From: Gracilibacillus orientalis
GTDB taxonomy: Bacteria; Bacillota; Bacilli; Bacillales; Amphibacillaceae
Assembly: GCF_900114645.1 (NCBI RefSeq)
Contig: NZ_FOTR01000010.1
Span: forward strand, 1-64,000
DNA length: 64,000 bases
Direction: 5' to 3'
The position numbers were made by a program, and so were the translations under genes. Positions 54,971 to 64,000 of this stretch are shown here, one piece after another (positions within the stretch are counted from its first letter, which is position 1; each line of letters opens with the position of its first letter). The notes under the pieces are model-generated. The model saw nothing but the letters and a program-made list of their open reading frames with translations, was not told the origin of the DNA and did not search any database.

Positions 54971-55490
54971 GGAAGAAAGTATCATTTTGTTTGCGTTCCT
55001 GCATTTCTTCTTTCGTAAAGATCATACGCATCGGGTTACCTGCAACAAAAGTTCCAGCTTCGACATCCTTATGTACAACCGTACCTGCTGCAACAACTGC
55101 TCTATCACCAATCGTCACTCCAGGTAAAACGGTACTGTTGGCCCCAATCATTACTTCCTCACCAATATAGACCTCCCCTAATCGGTATTCTTCAATTAAA
55201 TATTCGTGAGCTAAAATCGTGGTGTTATAACCGATTACCGTATTTTCCGCGATATGAATTTTTTCTGGGAACATGATATCTAACATGACCATTAGTCCAA
55301 ATGCGGTTTCGTTCCCGACATCCATCCTCAAAAAAGTGCGATACATTGCATTTTTCAGTTTTAGAAAAGGGGTGTATCTAGCAAGTTGGATGATAATAAA
55401 GTTTTTGATAACTTTCCAGAAAGGAACAGTTTTATAGACATGCCATAAGCTATTGGCACCATGGACACGATATCGATCTGTTTTTCGCAT
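54948..55490 (-). CDS. Hexapeptide-repeat acetyltransferase (YvoF-like)
   Basis: 180 residues of left-handed beta-helix acyltransferase type. Hexapeptide turns are visible in IHIAENTVIGYNTTILAHEYLI and VYIGEEVMIGANSTVLPGVTIGDRAVVAAGTVV. AGNPMRMI closes the helix. It is related to maltose/galactoside acetyltransferases that transfer acetyl from acetyl-CoA; the acceptor is unknown. It is the last gene of the hprK-lgt-ppaX-yvoF operon, starting 2 bp after ppaX. Confidence 0.9.
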   Translation of the reverse strand: MRKTDRYRVHGANSLWHVYKTVPFWKVIKNFIIIQLARYTPFLKLKNAMYRTFLRMDVGNETAFGLMVMLDIMFPEKIHIAENTVIGYNTTILAHEYLIEEYRLGEVYIGEEVMIGANSTVLPGVTIGDRAVVAAGTVVHKDVEAGTFVAGNPMRMIFTKEEMQERKQNDTFFQKADDQT

Positions 55491-55492
55491 GT

Positions 55493-56134
55493 TTATTCCA
55501 CTCCAACGATTTGTAATAGATCACTCATTTCTTCTAACATATAATTCGGATCATGGTCTTCTAAAATCTTTCTTCCTTTTATCGTCCAGGCAACACCAGC
55601 TGTTTGAACGCCAGCATTATGACCTGCTTCAATGTCATGATAGTTATCCCCAACCATCATCGTTGTCATCGGATTTGCTTTTAATTCATCAATAGCTTTT
55701 AAAATTGGCTCCGGATGCGGTTTGGCATTATCAACATCATCAAGACCGATTAAAATATCAAACAGTTGATCCATACCTGTTATCTTTAAACCTAGTTTAG
55801 CGGTATCGCTCAGTTTTGTAGTGACAATTCCCATCTGAAATCCTGATTCCTTCAATTTTTTCATAGTATCGACTACTGTTGGATATGCTTCCACATATTT
55901 TTCGTGATTAGCATAGTTATGCTCACGATAGGCAGTAATCATTTCTTCCACTTTGTCTGGGTTTACTTTTTTCAGACTATCTACTAAAGGTGGGCCGATA
56001 AAATCAAGAATTTCTTCCCTCGTATAAGTACGGTCACCGTATTTTTCCAGCGTATGGCTAAAGGAAGCAATAATCAATTCATTTGTGTTGATTAACGTTC
56101 CATCTAAATCAAATAATATCGTTTTTGTTTTCAT
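55493..56134 (-). CDS. ppaX: Pyrophosphatase PpaX
   Basis: About 213 residues from the ATG at 56134, where GGAGGT lies 9 bases upstream. HAD-superfamily motifs: LFDLDGTLINT with the nucleophile Asp, VTTKLSD (motif II), Lys in DNAKPHPEP and MVGDNYHDIEAG (motif IV). PpaX hydrolyses the pyrophosphate that HPr kinase/phosphorylase makes when it removes phosphate from P-Ser-HPr by phosphorolysis. Its place in the hprK operon matches that role. Confidence 0.95.
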   Translation of the reverse strand: MKTKTILFDLDGTLINTNELIIASFSHTLEKYGDRTYTREEILDFIGPPLVDSLKKVNPDKVEEMITAYREHNYANHEKYVEAYPTVVDTMKKLKESGFQMGIVTTKLSDTAKLGLKITGMDQLFDILIGLDDVDNAKPHPEPILKAIDELKANPMTTMMVGDNYHDIEAGHNAGVQTAGVAWTIKGRKILEDHDPNYMLEEMSDLLQIVGVE

Positions 56135-56201
56135 GTTTTTTTTACCTCCAAATGACGTGAAACGAGCTTTTGCCTGAACATAGCAAAAGCTCATAGTTCC
56201 A

Positions 56202-57047
56202 TTATTTTTTCTTATCTTGTGTTATTTTTTTACCTTGATACGTACGATCTGCTAAGCCTTTTTTACGACGGTAGATCATAGTAAGTACTGCACCAACGAT
56301 TAACAGAATCGAAATAAACTGTGCCGTTCTCAGGTCTCCAACAATATATAAACTATCAGTTCTCATACCCTCAATAAAATATCGGCCGAATGAATACCAA
56401 ATTACATAAGTTAAGAACATTTCACCACGACGCAACGAGTATTTGCGCAATATTAATAATAAAATAAATCCCATGATATTCCAAACTGATTCATATAGAA
56501 AGGTTGGGTGATACATCGTACCTTCAATACACATTTGATTCATAATGAAATCTGGTAAGTATTGATGGAAATTTTGATATGTAGCTTCTGAAATAGGTCC
56601 ACCATGTGCTTCCTGATTCATAAAGTTACCCCAACGCCCAATCGCTTGCCCTAAAATAATACTAGGAGCTGCAATATCAGCAATTTGCCAAAAGGATAAT
56701 TTTTTAATACGAGTATAGATGATAGCCGTTAACACAGAACCAATCAAAGCACCATGTATGGCAATACCACCTTCCCAAACGGCAAACATTTTCCACCAAG
56801 GTTCTCCGACATAACGATCCCATTCAAAAATTACATAGTATACTCTTGCAGATAAAATAGCAATTGGAATAGCAAACACTACTAAATCGACAATATAATC
56901 CTTTTTTACACCTAATCTGTCTGCTTCCATCGTCGCAATCCATAATCCTAAAAAAGCACCTGTTGCGATAATTAAGCCATACCAATAGATTGGTAATGGA
57001 CCTAGTTGCAGGAAAACGGGATTAAGTGCAGGAGCTTCACATGCCAA
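56202..57047 (-). CDS. lgt: Prolipoprotein diacylglyceryl transferase
   Basis: 281 residues, seven membrane helices. The Lgt signature [15 protein letters not shown] lies near 135-150, with the catalytic-region residues in [18 protein letters not shown] near 235. It starts at a TTG (57047) with GGAGGAG 7 bases upstream. It attaches diacylglycerol to the lipobox Cys and so serves the lipoproteins encoded in this window (1-758, 8729, 28675, 44405, 6957). The basic C-terminal tail is cytoplasmic. Confidence 0.97.
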   Translation of the reverse strand: MACEAPALNPVFLQLGPLPIYWYGLIIATGAFLGLWIATMEADRLGVKKDYIVDLVVFAIPIAILSARVYYVIFEWDRYVGEPWWKMFAVWEGGIAIHGALIGSVLTAIIYTRIKKLSFWQIADIAAPSIILGQAIGRWGNFMNQEAHGGPISEATYQNFHQYLPDFIMNQMCIEGTMYHPTFLYESVWNIMGFILLLILRKYSLRRGEMFLTYVIWYSFGRYFIEGMRTDSLYIVGDLRTAQFISILLIVGAVLTMIYRRKKGLADRTYQGKKITQDKKK

Positions 57048-57070
57048 AGTCGATCTCCTCCGTTCATTTA

Positions 57071-58033
57071 TTAATCCATATCAAGATCTGTTTCAAATTC
57101 TGATATTTCTTGTTCCCCATTTTGAATCATTCTCGATAATCGTTGTGAGAACTCTTCTGCTGCATTGACACCCATTCGTTTCAGACGGAAGTTCATCGCA
57201 GCCACTTCTATAATAACAGCTAAGTTACGACCAGGTCGAACAGGAAGTGTTGCTTTTGGAATTTTCACATCAATAATTTGCATGGTTTCCTCTTCTAACC
57301 CTAATCGATCATACTGTTTCTTTTGATCCCATGTTTCAAGATTAATAACTAATGAAATTCGTTTATGTGAACGTACTGATCCGGCACCAAATAATGTCAT
57401 GACATTAATAATGCCCAGCCCTCTTATTTCCAGTAAGTGCTCAATTAGAGGAGGAGATGATCCAATCAAACGGTCATAGTCCTCTTGGCGAATTTCAACA
57501 CTATCATCTGCAACAAGGCGATGTCCTCTTTTCACTAATTCCAGTGCTGTTTCACTTTTACCAACTCCACTTTGCCCTGTAATCAGAACACCTATCCCGT
57601 AGATATCGACTAAGACTCCATGCACTGCTGTAAAAGGAGCAAATTTCGCCTCTAAAAAGTTCGTAATACGACTGATGACGCGTGTTGTTTTATATGGTGA
57701 ACGCATTAATGGCACACCTGAAGCTTCACAAGCTTCCACTAATTCATCTGGGACAGCCATATCTCTTGTTACGACAATGCCCGGCGTGATATCTGTACAT
57801 AAACGATAAGAACGGTCCTTTTTTTCCTCTTGTGTTAATTCGGAGAAAAAAGATAATTCCGTTTTCCCTAATAATTGCAACCGATCTTTCGGATAATATT
57901 TAAAATAACCTGTCAACTCAATGCCCGGTCGAGAAACTTCACTCATGAAAATCTCACGATGAACTCCCTCCGCACCAGCAATCAGCTCAATCTGAAAACG
58001 ATCCAACAAATCCTGTGTACGCACCTTCGCCAT
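57071..58033 (-). CDS. hprK: HPr kinase/phosphorylase
   Basis: About 320 residues from 58033 ([10 protein letters not shown]), where AAGGGGG lies 8 bases upstream. The N-domain is followed by the catalytic domain with [23 protein letters not shown] near 140-162 (Walker A) and the HPrK signature [16 protein letters not shown] near 205. It phosphorylates Ser46 of HPr and Crh at high fructose-bisphosphate and reverses this at high phosphate. It is the first gene of hprK-lgt-ppaX-yvoF. A GGGACA palindrome (58053-58083) lies in its leader. Confidence 0.97.
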   Translation of the reverse strand: MAKVRTQDLLDRFQIELIAGAEGVHREIFMSEVSRPGIELTGYFKYYPKDRLQLLGKTELSFFSELTQEEKKDRSYRLCTDITPGIVVTRDMAVPDELVEACEASGVPLMRSPYKTTRVISRITNFLEAKFAPFTAVHGVLVDIYGIGVLITGQSGVGKSETALELVKRGHRLVADDSVEIRQEDYDRLIGSSPPLIEHLLEIRGLGIINVMTLFGAGSVRSHKRISLVINLETWDQKKQYDRLGLEEETMQIIDVKIPKATLPVRPGRNLAVIIEVAAMNFRLKRMGVNAAEEFSQRLSRMIQNGEQEISEFETDLDMD

Positions 58034-58052
58034 ACAAAAAGCCCCCTTATTT

Positions 58053-58083
58053 TGGGACAGAGGGACAGTGTGTCCTTGTCCCA
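58053..58083. repeat. Palindrome in the hprK leader
   Basis: TGGGACAGAGGGACA, then a short loop, then TGTCCTTGTCCCA. The internal repeats of GGACA could form a hairpin just before the hprK ribosome site. Similar GGGACA...TGTCCC units are common intergenic repeats in Bacillaceae. Confidence 0.5.
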
Positions 58084-58381
58084 TTCTTTCTCATCTTTTT
58101 TATTTCATGATGTAACTATTGTAGCACTTTTTGAAAGATATAGTACAGATTTGGTCGAAAAAATTCGAGTCTATTTGATAGCCTCACTGTTACCAAAGTA
58201 TATGAGCAGAGTAACTGATATATTTCCATATTAAATACTTATGCATGTCTGTGCTTGAATAAGAAAAACAAAGACGGATCGATACTTATTAGCCCAAAAT
58301 AGATGGTGCGAAGTAATGAAAATTCTCTATTTAATGAGGCTTGTATCCATTCTTTTGTGAATGAGTGGTAAACCATCGCTG

Positions 58382-58445
58382 CGGAAAAACGCTCCCTTTC
58401 CGTGTGGAACGCTTCTTGCGGGATCTTCAGTGTCGCATTTTTCCG
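58382..58445. repeat. Palindromic repeat family A, truncated copy 3
   Basis: About 64 bp with 8-bp arms CGGAAAAA / TTTTTCCG and the core GGGATCTTCAG. Shorter than the other copies. Confidence 0.55.
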
Positions 58446-58542
58446 GAGCTGTGCCGATATAGTAAGAAAAACCTGGATAATGTTCGCTAACCAAGTTAGA
58501 AATGATGCCATGTTTTCATCTACTACGGCAACCGCTTCGGCT

Positions 58543-58649
58543 GACCGTTTCGCTTTCCGGGGGCCTGCTCTTCAGCTAACTTTGAAAAGAAAAACGCTTT
58601 TCAAAGTGGATCTTCAGATCATGCTCATTCCCCAGGAGTCGAAACGGTC
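58543..58649. repeat. Palindromic repeat family A, copy 4
   Basis: 107 bp with perfect 10-bp arms GACCGTTTCG / CGAAACGGTC. The interior has CTTTCCGGGGGC, TCTTCAGCTAACTT, GTGGATCTTCAG and ATTCCCCAGGAGTC. Confidence 0.8.
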
Positions 58650-58966
58650 GGCCTGCGCTATGGTTATGTTCTACAACTTATTATATAGCATCATTTTTAC
58701 GTTTACTGCATCATGTAGAACCCTATTTTCTATCGCTATAAAAAGCCAACATATTAGCTATCACCATAAGTGTAGAACCTATCTTAAAGCGTAAAAAAAG
58801 CAATAACGATTATGTTGAAAGTTATCGTAGAGGTAACACTCACTTCGGCATGCTCGTCAGCTCTACATTTGCTGTGGGTAGTGATAGAATAACTGTGCAT
58901 TCCTCGCTTTAAAAACTCGATATGTTCCGTGTCTCAAACGTTGTAGCATCATTTTTAGCGAAGGCC

Positions 58967-59076
58967 GGCTGCTTCCACTCCTGTGGCAATAGTTTTACCT
59001 GAAGATCCACTTTTTAAAGCGATTTTTGCTTAAAAAAGTTAGCTGAAGGTAATACGCCACGGAAAGGGAAGTAGCC
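58967..59076. repeat. Palindromic repeat family A, copy 5
   Basis: 110 bp with arms GGCTGCTTCC / GGAAGTAGCC (one G-T pair). The interior has ACTCCTGTGGC, CTGAAGATCCACTTT, AGTTAGCTGAAGG and GCCACGGAAAGG. The gap 58085-59205 contains only these repeats and no convincing gene. Confidence 0.8.
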
Positions 59077-59175
59077 AGCCGTAGCGATTCAAGAGCAAGC
59101 TGTGCTTTTCAAAGTAATCCATTTATGATTGCCAGAAATCCTATGATACCGCACATTTTATACTTTCTTTCCTTA

Positions 59176-59207
59176 TAAAAAACCGTTATGTGGGTACATA
59201 ACGGTTT
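59176..59207 (-). terminator. Terminator of yvlC-yvlD
   Basis: 12-bp stem AAACCGTTATGT with its complement, T-run on the minus strand. It overlaps the yvlD stop codon. Confidence 0.85.
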
Positions 59208-59547
59208 AGTCTTTTACAATCTTATTTATGACTAAGTTCATAATCGAGAATAGTATGGCTGCGATAAATGCAGTGCCAAATCCTTCGATGATGAAATTGT
59301 CACCTAATAACGCTTGTGTAAGCCATAAAGTAACGGCATTGATCACTAATAAAAATAACCCTAATGTTATTATCGTGATTGGTAACGTTAGTACAACTAA
59401 AATTGGTTTCACAATAGCGTTTAATACTGCAAGAATAACACTAGCAATCAAAGCGACGACAAAGCTGTCAATGATAAAGCCATCAAACAGATAGTCAATT
59501 AACATTAACGCTAATGCATTAAATACGAGCGATAGAATCCAGCGCAT
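59206..59547 (-). CDS. yvlD: YvlD-type membrane protein (phage holin family IV)
   Basis: 113 residues with four hydrophobic helices. The blocks LNAIVKPILVVLTLPITIITLGLFLLVINA are characteristic of the DUF360/Phage_holin_4_2 family. Despite the name it is a chromosomal envelope-stress protein, not evidence for a prophage. It is encoded 2 bp after the PspC-domain gene, which matches the end of the B. subtilis yvlABCD operon; yvlA and yvlB are not seen here. Confidence 0.92.
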   Translation of the reverse strand: MRWILSLVFNALALMLIDYLFDGFIIDSFVVALIASVILAVLNAIVKPILVVLTLPITIITLGLFLLVINAVTLWLTQALLGDNFIIEGFGTAFIAAILFSIMNLVINKIVKD

Positions 59548-59549
59548 GC

Positions 59550-59747
59550 TTAATGAACACCTCTTTTTGGTATGATGATAGAAGCTGCTATATATAGAAT
59601 AAATAATGGTATTCCTGCTGTAAAAATAAGCAAGATGATGTAAATTAATCGTAAGATCGTAGCATCTAAGTTGGTCATTTCTGCGATCCCACCTATTACT
59701 CCAGCAACCATTTGATTTGTTTCGGACCGATATAATTTATTATCCAC
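59550..59747 (-). CDS. yvlC: PspC-domain protein (YvlC)
   Basis: 65 residues. The PspC domain starts KLYRSETNQMVAGVIGGIAEM and ends in a membrane helix (LIYIILLIFTAGIPLFILYIAASII). PspC proteins take part in envelope-stress responses, often with LiaF/PspA-like partners. It forms a two-gene operon with yvlD. AGGAGG precedes the ATG. Confidence 0.94.
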   Translation of the reverse strand: MDNKLYRSETNQMVAGVIGGIAEMTNLDATILRLIYIILLIFTAGIPLFILYIAASIIIPKRGVH

Positions 59748-59847
59748 CCTGTTGCTCCTCCTATGACTGTGTTGTGTTATTACATTTCCACAAAACAGCG
59801 AGAATAAACCTATGTTATTATGCTATGTTGATGATTAAAGTTGATGC

Positions 59848-60504
59848 TTAAAATTTCCAAGTGTAAAAAGATTCTACACCTAGCCATTGCTTAGTTGCTT
59901 CTACGATATCATCTGCTTCATTTCTTACCTTTGAGAGCATTCCATCAGCCTGTGATTTATGCGCTTGTATCGTCTCGAATTTTTTGGTGAACACTTCACT
60001 TACATCGTTTTGGATATCCGGTTCACCTACATCTTCCAGGTGGTTACGACTAATTGCTTGTGCCCATACTGTTGGACGTTCATTTTCAGGAAGTTTTTCT
60101 ACCGCTTTAATTGCTGCTGCCCCAAATGCATCATGATCAGGGTGTACTGCATGTCCAGGGTAATGTGTAATCACCAATGATGGCTTAATTTTCTCTAAGT
60201 AAGAAAAAAGATGTGCTGCAACTTCCTCAGTTGATTCAAATTCTAGTGTTTTATCACGATACCCCAGCATCTCCAAGTTGATATCAAGTACTTCACATGC
60301 TTTGATGAGTTCTTTTTTTCTTATCTCTGGTAGAGTTTCCCTTGTTGCAAAAGTAGGGTTCCCCATATTTCGACCCATCTCACCTAACGTACCACATAAA
60401 TAAGTTACCGGAATTCCTTTTTCCCGAAACGTAGTGATGGTTCCTGATGCACCAAACGCTTCATCATCTGGATGTGGATAAATAACGACCACGTGCTCTG
60501 TCAC
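59848..60504 (-). CDS. bshB2: Bacillithiol biosynthesis deacetylase BshB2
   Basis: 218 residues of the PIG-L/LmbE zinc-deacetylase family. Metal and catalytic residues: PHPDDEAFG near 11-19 and HYPGHAVHPDHDAFG near 113-127. It removes acetyl from GlcNAc-malate in bacillithiol synthesis, the main low-molecular thiol of Bacillaceae. It starts at a GTG with AGGGGG upstream. It follows the yojF-type gene by 18 bp, the same pair as yojF-yojG in B. subtilis. Confidence 0.95.
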   Translation of the reverse strand: MTEHVVVIYPHPDDEAFGASGTITTFREKGIPVTYLCGTLGEMGRNMGNPTFATRETLPEIRKKELIKACEVLDINLEMLGYRDKTLEFESTEEVAAHLFSYLEKIKPSLVITHYPGHAVHPDHDAFGAAAIKAVEKLPENERPTVWAQAISRNHLEDVGEPDIQNDVSEVFTKKFETIQAHKSQADGMLSKVRNEADDIVEATKQWLGVESFYTWKF

Positions 60505-60522
60505 AATAATTCCCCCTATAGA

Positions 60523-60876
60523 TTAATACTGAAATGGTGTTTCACTTATTTGTAAGGCTACCATTAATCTTCCTTCACGATCATGTCCTGCCATTAAAAG
60601 TTTATTTTGATCTTCTACTTCATACTGGTTGACGCCTTCTGCATAAATCCAGCCAATATCAAGCTTTAATCCTACACGATACGTAGTTCCTGTTCCAACT
60701 ACTTTTCCTCGCTGATAGGTCACTTGGGCGTTACGAATAAATGCACCTACATTGTAGGCATCTTGGTTAAAATGGCTTGCATATGCTCCATTGGTTGTTT
60801 CCAAGTGAACATATACTTCTTTATTTGCAAGTTTATCAATATGGTTTTGTAGTTGATTAATTTCAATTGGTTCCAT
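60523..60876 (-). CDS. yojF: YojF family protein (DUF1806)
   Basis: 117 residues of the DUF1806 family, soluble. Recognisable blocks: NKEVYVHLETTNGAYASHF, AFIRNAQVTYQRGKVVG and GLKLDIGWIYAEG. Function unknown; its constant link to bshB2 suggests a role near bacillithiol metabolism. GAGGAG lies 10 bases before the ATG. It is the first gene of the pair. Confidence 0.93.
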   Translation of the reverse strand: MEPIEINQLQNHIDKLANKEVYVHLETTNGAYASHFNQDAYNVGAFIRNAQVTYQRGKVVGTGTTYRVGLKLDIGWIYAEGVNQYEVEDQNKLLMAGHDREGRLMVALQISETPFQY

Positions 60877-60977
60877 AGAAAATGGACTCCTCCTCTTCCT
60901 GATTCTTGTTCTATTCTAGCATAGTATGAGCTGAAGTTCTCGTCTTAGAATTATAGTGATCTATTCACTAATATATT

Positions 60978-61083
60978 ATATAAAGCGAGAGTTCCATCAG
61001 GTTGTTAGTATCCGTTATCCCTCACTTAACTTCTTTGATTTACTCACCTTGATATCGGTTTTCACGGACGATTAGCACCATGA
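60978..61083. repeat. Dispersed intergenic repeat, family B, copy 2
   Basis: Carries ATAAAGCGAGAG, TTCCATCAGGTTGTTAG, ATCCGTTATCC and GATTAGCACCATGATA, the same ordered blocks as 908-1034. It lies between uvrA's terminator and yojF. Confidence 0.5.
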
Positions 61084-61093
61084 TATACATACC

Positions 61094-61130
61094 AAAAGAT
61101 GACTGACCAACTACTGGACAGCCATCTTTT
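61094..61130 (-). terminator. Terminator of uvrA
   Basis: AAAAGATG-CTG arm with complementary CATCTTTT arm and an inner GACCA/TGGAC-type extension. The T-run is short. Confidence 0.7.
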
Positions 61131-61132
61131 CA

Positions 61133-63988
61133 TTAACTTCCTATCTTCGCTTCCATTCTTGCTTTGTCACGTTCTAAAATTGGTTTCAAATATCTGCCTG
61201 TATGGGATTCCTCGACTTCTACTATTTCTTCTGGTGTCCCGGTTGCAACAATTGATCCACCACCGTCTCCTCCTTCTGGACCAAGGTCAATGATGTGATC
61301 TGCTGCTTTGATTACATCCAAATTATGCTCGATAATAATGACGGTATCTCCATTGTCTACAAGACGTTGGATCACGGCTAACAAACGGGAGATGTCATCG
61401 ATATGCAAACCTGTTGTCGGTTCATCTAAAATGTACAATGATTTTCCATTGGAGCGACGATGTAATTCACTTGCCAATTTCACACGTTGTGCTTCCCCAC
61501 CAGATAACGTTGTTGCTGATTGTCCAAGTCGAACATAACCTAAACCAACATCATAAATCGTTTCTAATTTTCGTCTGATCTTCGGAATGTTTTCAAAGAA
61601 TTTTAATGCTTCTTCGATAGTCATATCAAGAACATCGGCAATATTTTTCCCTTTATATTTCACTTCCAATGTTTCGCGGTTATATCGTTTACCTTCACAG
61701 ATTTCACAAGGAACATAGACATCTGGTAAAAAGTGCATCTCGATTTTTATAATCCCATCGCCACGACATGCTTCACAACGGCCACCTTTAACATTAAAAC
61801 TGAAGCGTCCTTTTTTATAACCACGAATTTTAGCCTCATTGGTTTGAGCAAAAACATCACGAATATTATCAAAAGCACCAGTATATGTTGCCGGATTCGA
61901 CCGAGGAGTTCTACCGATTGGAGATTGATTGATATCGATAACTTTCTCTAAATCCTCGATACCCCTAATTTCTTTATGCTTACCCGGTTTTTGTTTGGCA
62001 CGGTGTAATTGAACGGAAAGACTTTTGTGTAATATTTCATTGATTAAGGAGCTTTTTCCCGATCCAGAAACACCGGTAACTGCTGTATAAATGCCGATCG
62101 GAATCTTTACATCGACATTCTTTAAGTTATTTTCTTCGGCACCAACGATTTCGATAAAACGTCCGTCAGATCCAGAACGTTTAGCAGGAATTGGTATGAA
62201 CTGGTCTCCTGATAAATATTGACCAGTTAAAGATTTTTTCTTTTTCATTACTTGCTTTGGTGTCCCTTGTGCTACAATCTCTCCACCATGTTCACCGGCA
62301 CCTGGCCCGATATCAATTAAATAATCTGCTGCTAACATCGTATCTTCATCATGTTCAACGACAATCAGTGTATTACCGAGGTCGCGCATGCGTTCCAATG
62401 TCTGAAGCAATCGATCATTATCTCTTTGATGTAAACCGATTGATGGTTCATCCAGCACATAAAGCACCCCTGTTAATGCAGAACCAATCTGTGTTGCTAA
62501 GCGAATACGCTGTGCTTCCCCGCCTGATAATGAACCAGCAGAACGGGATAAAGTAAGATATTCCAATCCGACATTTTTCAAAAATGATAAGCGATCATCT
62601 AATTCATTAATGATCATATTTGCTATCTGTTCTTCTTTTTCTGATAGTTGAAGTGTGGTGAAAAATTGATGTGCTTCTGTCACTGACAATGCTGTTACTT
62701 GACCAATGTGCAAGTCATTTACCTTAACTGCGAGTGCTTCATCATTTAAACGGTAAGCTTCACACGTTGGACAATCATTAGTTGCCATATATTTTTCCAT
62801 TTGCTCACGGATGAAATCTGATGATGTTTCGCGATAACGACGAGCTATATTGTTTAATACACCTTCAAAATAAATATCATTTTCGCGAAGCATACCATAA
62901 TCATTTTCATAACGGAAATGGATTTTTTCTTTACCACTACCATATAAAATCTTCTCTAGTTGTTTTTTAGGCAGTTTGTTCACTGGTACATCCATGTTTA
63001 TTTTGTAGTGCTTACAAACACTTTTCAGTAATTCCGGATAGTATTGTGAACTTGTCGGTTCCCATGCAGCAATCGCCCCCTGGTTGAGGGTTAAGTCTTT
63101 ATTCGGGATTACCAGTTCAATGTCTACTTCCAATTGTGAACCGAGGCCATCACAAGTTTTACATGCTCCCCATGGGCTATTAAAAGAAAATAGTCGCGGT
63201 TCCAATTCGTCGATCGAAAATCCGCAAATCGGACAGGCATGATTTTCGCTAAATAACAGTTCTTCATCTCCGATAACATCGACAATGACTTTGCCATCAC
63301 CTAATTTTAATGCTGTTTCCAAGGAATCAGACAAACGACCTGTGATACTGTCTTTTACAACAATCCGGTCGACCACAACTTCAATCGAATGTTTTTTGTT
63401 TTTGTCTAATTGGATATCATCGCTGATTTCTCGCATTTCTCCATTGATGCGTAAACGGATATATCCTTCTTTTTGTAGATCTTCCAACACTTTTACCTGT
63501 GTTCCTTTACGACCAGAGACAACTGGTGCAAGTATTTGCAATTTTGTACGTTCCGGATAATCCATAATTCTATCAACCATTTGCTCAACGGTTTGTGAAG
63601 TGATTTCTTCGCCGTGAATCGGACAAATCGGATGTCCAATTCTTGCAAAAAGTAAACGCATATAGTCATAAATTTCTGTTACGGTACCAACTGTAGATCG
63701 TGGGTTACGACTTGTCGTTTTCTGATCGATAGAAATGGCAGGCGACAAGCCTTCAATAGAATCAACGTCCGGTTTGTCCATTTGCCCTAAAAATTGACGA
63801 GCATATGCCGAGAGTGATTCTACGTACCGACGTTGTCCCTCAGCATAAATGGTATCAAAAGCTAATGATGATTTACCTGAACCAGACAATCCTGTTAAAA
63901 CAACTATCTTATCCTTTGGAATCTCGATGGATATGTTTTTTAAGTTATGTGCACGTGCTCCTTTTATGGAAATGGATTTTTTAGCCAT
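61133..63988 (-). CDS. uvrA: Excinuclease ABC subunit A
   Basis: 951 residues, complete. Two ABC modules: Walker [15 protein letters not shown] near 32 and [13 protein letters not shown] near 638; signatures [12 protein letters not shown] near 487 and [12 protein letters not shown] near 830; Walker [10 protein letters not shown] and ILDEPTTGL. Zinc modules have [27 protein letters not shown] in part near 253 and [10 protein letters not shown]...CEICEG near 738. UvrA dimers find bulky DNA lesions and load UvrB, whose gene should lie just beyond the right edge. Confidence 0.98.
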   Translation of the reverse strand: MAKKSISIKGARAHNLKNISIEIPKDKIVVLTGLSGSGKSSLAFDTIYAEGQRRYVESLSAYARQFLGQMDKPDVDSIEGLSPAISIDQKTTSRNPRSTVGTVTEIYDYMRLLFARIGHPICPIHGEEITSQTVEQMVDRIMDYPERTKLQILAPVVSGRKGTQVKVLEDLQKEGYIRLRINGEMREISDDIQLDKNKKHSIEVVVDRIVVKDSITGRLSDSLETALKLGDGKVIVDVIGDEELLFSENHACPICGFSIDELEPRLFSFNSPWGACKTCDGLGSQLEVDIELVIPNKDLTLNQGAIAAWEPTSSQYYPELLKSVCKHYKINMDVPVNKLPKKQLEKILYGSGKEKIHFRYENDYGMLRENDIYFEGVLNNIARRYRETSSDFIREQMEKYMATNDCPTCEAYRLNDEALAVKVNDLHIGQVTALSVTEAHQFFTTLQLSEKEEQIANMIINELDDRLSFLKNVGLEYLTLSRSAGSLSGGEAQRIRLATQIGSALTGVLYVLDEPSIGLHQRDNDRLLQTLERMRDLGNTLIVVEHDEDTMLAADYLIDIGPGAGEHGGEIVAQGTPKQVMKKKKSLTGQYLSGDQFIPIPAKRSGSDGRFIEIVGAEENNLKNVDVKIPIGIYTAVTGVSGSGKSSLINEILHKSLSVQLHRAKQKPGKHKEIRGIEDLEKVIDINQSPIGRTPRSNPATYTGAFDNIRDVFAQTNEAKIRGYKKGRFSFNVKGGRCEACRGDGIIKIEMHFLPDVYVPCEICEGKRYNRETLEVKYKGKNIADVLDMTIEEALKFFENIPKIRRKLETIYDVGLGYVRLGQSATTLSGGEAQRVKLASELHRRSNGKSLYILDEPTTGLHIDDISRLLAVIQRLVDNGDTVIIIEHNLDVIKAADHIIDLGPEGGDGGGSIVATGTPEEIVEVEESHTGRYLKPILERDKARMEAKIGS

Positions 63989-64000
63989 TCATTTCACCCT

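Noticed and set aside
58239-58511. Open frames of 90 and 130 codons on opposite strands in 58239-58794
   Set aside because: Both run through family A palindromic repeats, lack ribosome sites and show no family signature; they are by-products of the repeats.
59206-59547. Holin annotation as a sign of prophage
   Set aside because: The holin-family name is historical for YvlD proteins; no other phage gene is nearby and yvlC-yvlD is a chromosomal pair.

Overview
The window is AT-rich DNA of a Gram-positive, low-GC member of the Bacillaceae. The evidence is the CggR-controlled glycolytic operon, HPr/Crh/HPr-kinase, a CtsR-controlled clpP, two S-box (SAM-I) riboswitches, bacillithiol synthesis (BshB2) and the whiA-yvcK-rapZ-trxB-lgt-hprK-uvrA gene order. 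Compatible-solute uptake and the general look of the genes fit a halotolerant genus such as Gracilibacillus, Virgibacillus or Oceanobacillus, but the genus is inference. Nearly everything is on the minus strand, so the order of transcription runs from high to low coordinates.

Layout, left to right. 1-758: 5' part of a sugar-binding lipoprotein gene, preceded by its YesM/YesN two-component system (1192-4486). 4695-6653: a membrane-anchored beta-lactamase-fold protein and a TetR regulator. 6957-8624 (+): a lipoprotein joining a DUF4309-like domain to a GH3 hydrolase. 8729-12073: a four-gene OpuC/OsmF-type osmolyte ABC transporter. 12219-16851: a three-gene catabolic operon (FAD oxidase, FGGY kinase, SDR) with a leader attenuator, divergent from a GlpP-family antiterminator gene; the gene set resembles the poorly understood E. 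coli ygcP/ygcW/ygcE/ygcU cluster. 17476-18180 (+): a YetF-type membrane protein. 18291-22048: ssrA (tmRNA) interrupted in its T-loop by a 290-nt group I intron, then smpB and rnr. 22087-26420: an esterase, secG, a lysophospholipase-like hydrolase and ptsHI. 26634-30561: a Fur-box-controlled siderophore importer (binding protein plus fused double permease) and a DUF4256 protein.

30899-38265 is the glycolytic block glutaredoxin / cggR-gapA-pgk-tpiA-pgm-eno with a clear promoter and CggR operator. 38848-39810 is L-lactate dehydrogenase. 39955-47233 is the most unusual metabolic region. A SAM riboswitch precedes an operon encoding MetY fused to a CoA-binding domain, an SsuABC-type importer and an AcsA-like acetyl-CoA synthetase. 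A second, internal SAM riboswitch then precedes a catalytically degraded FMN-dependent hydroxy-acid-oxidase relative. MetY releases acetate and AcsA re-activates it, so an acetate-recycling methionine pathway is a coherent hypothesis.

47638-64000 is largely housekeeping: clpP with a CtsR box, tRNA-Arg(CCG) on the plus strand, crh, whiA, yvcK, rapZ, trxB, a TPR protein, an acetyltransferase, ppaX, lgt, hprK, yvlC/yvlD, bshB2/yojF and uvrA. The gene-poor stretches 38272-38847 and 58085-59205 hold copies of a palindromic repeat of about 110 bp whose end arms differ between copies but stay self-complementary within each copy. No CRISPR array, insertion sequence or prophage was seen.
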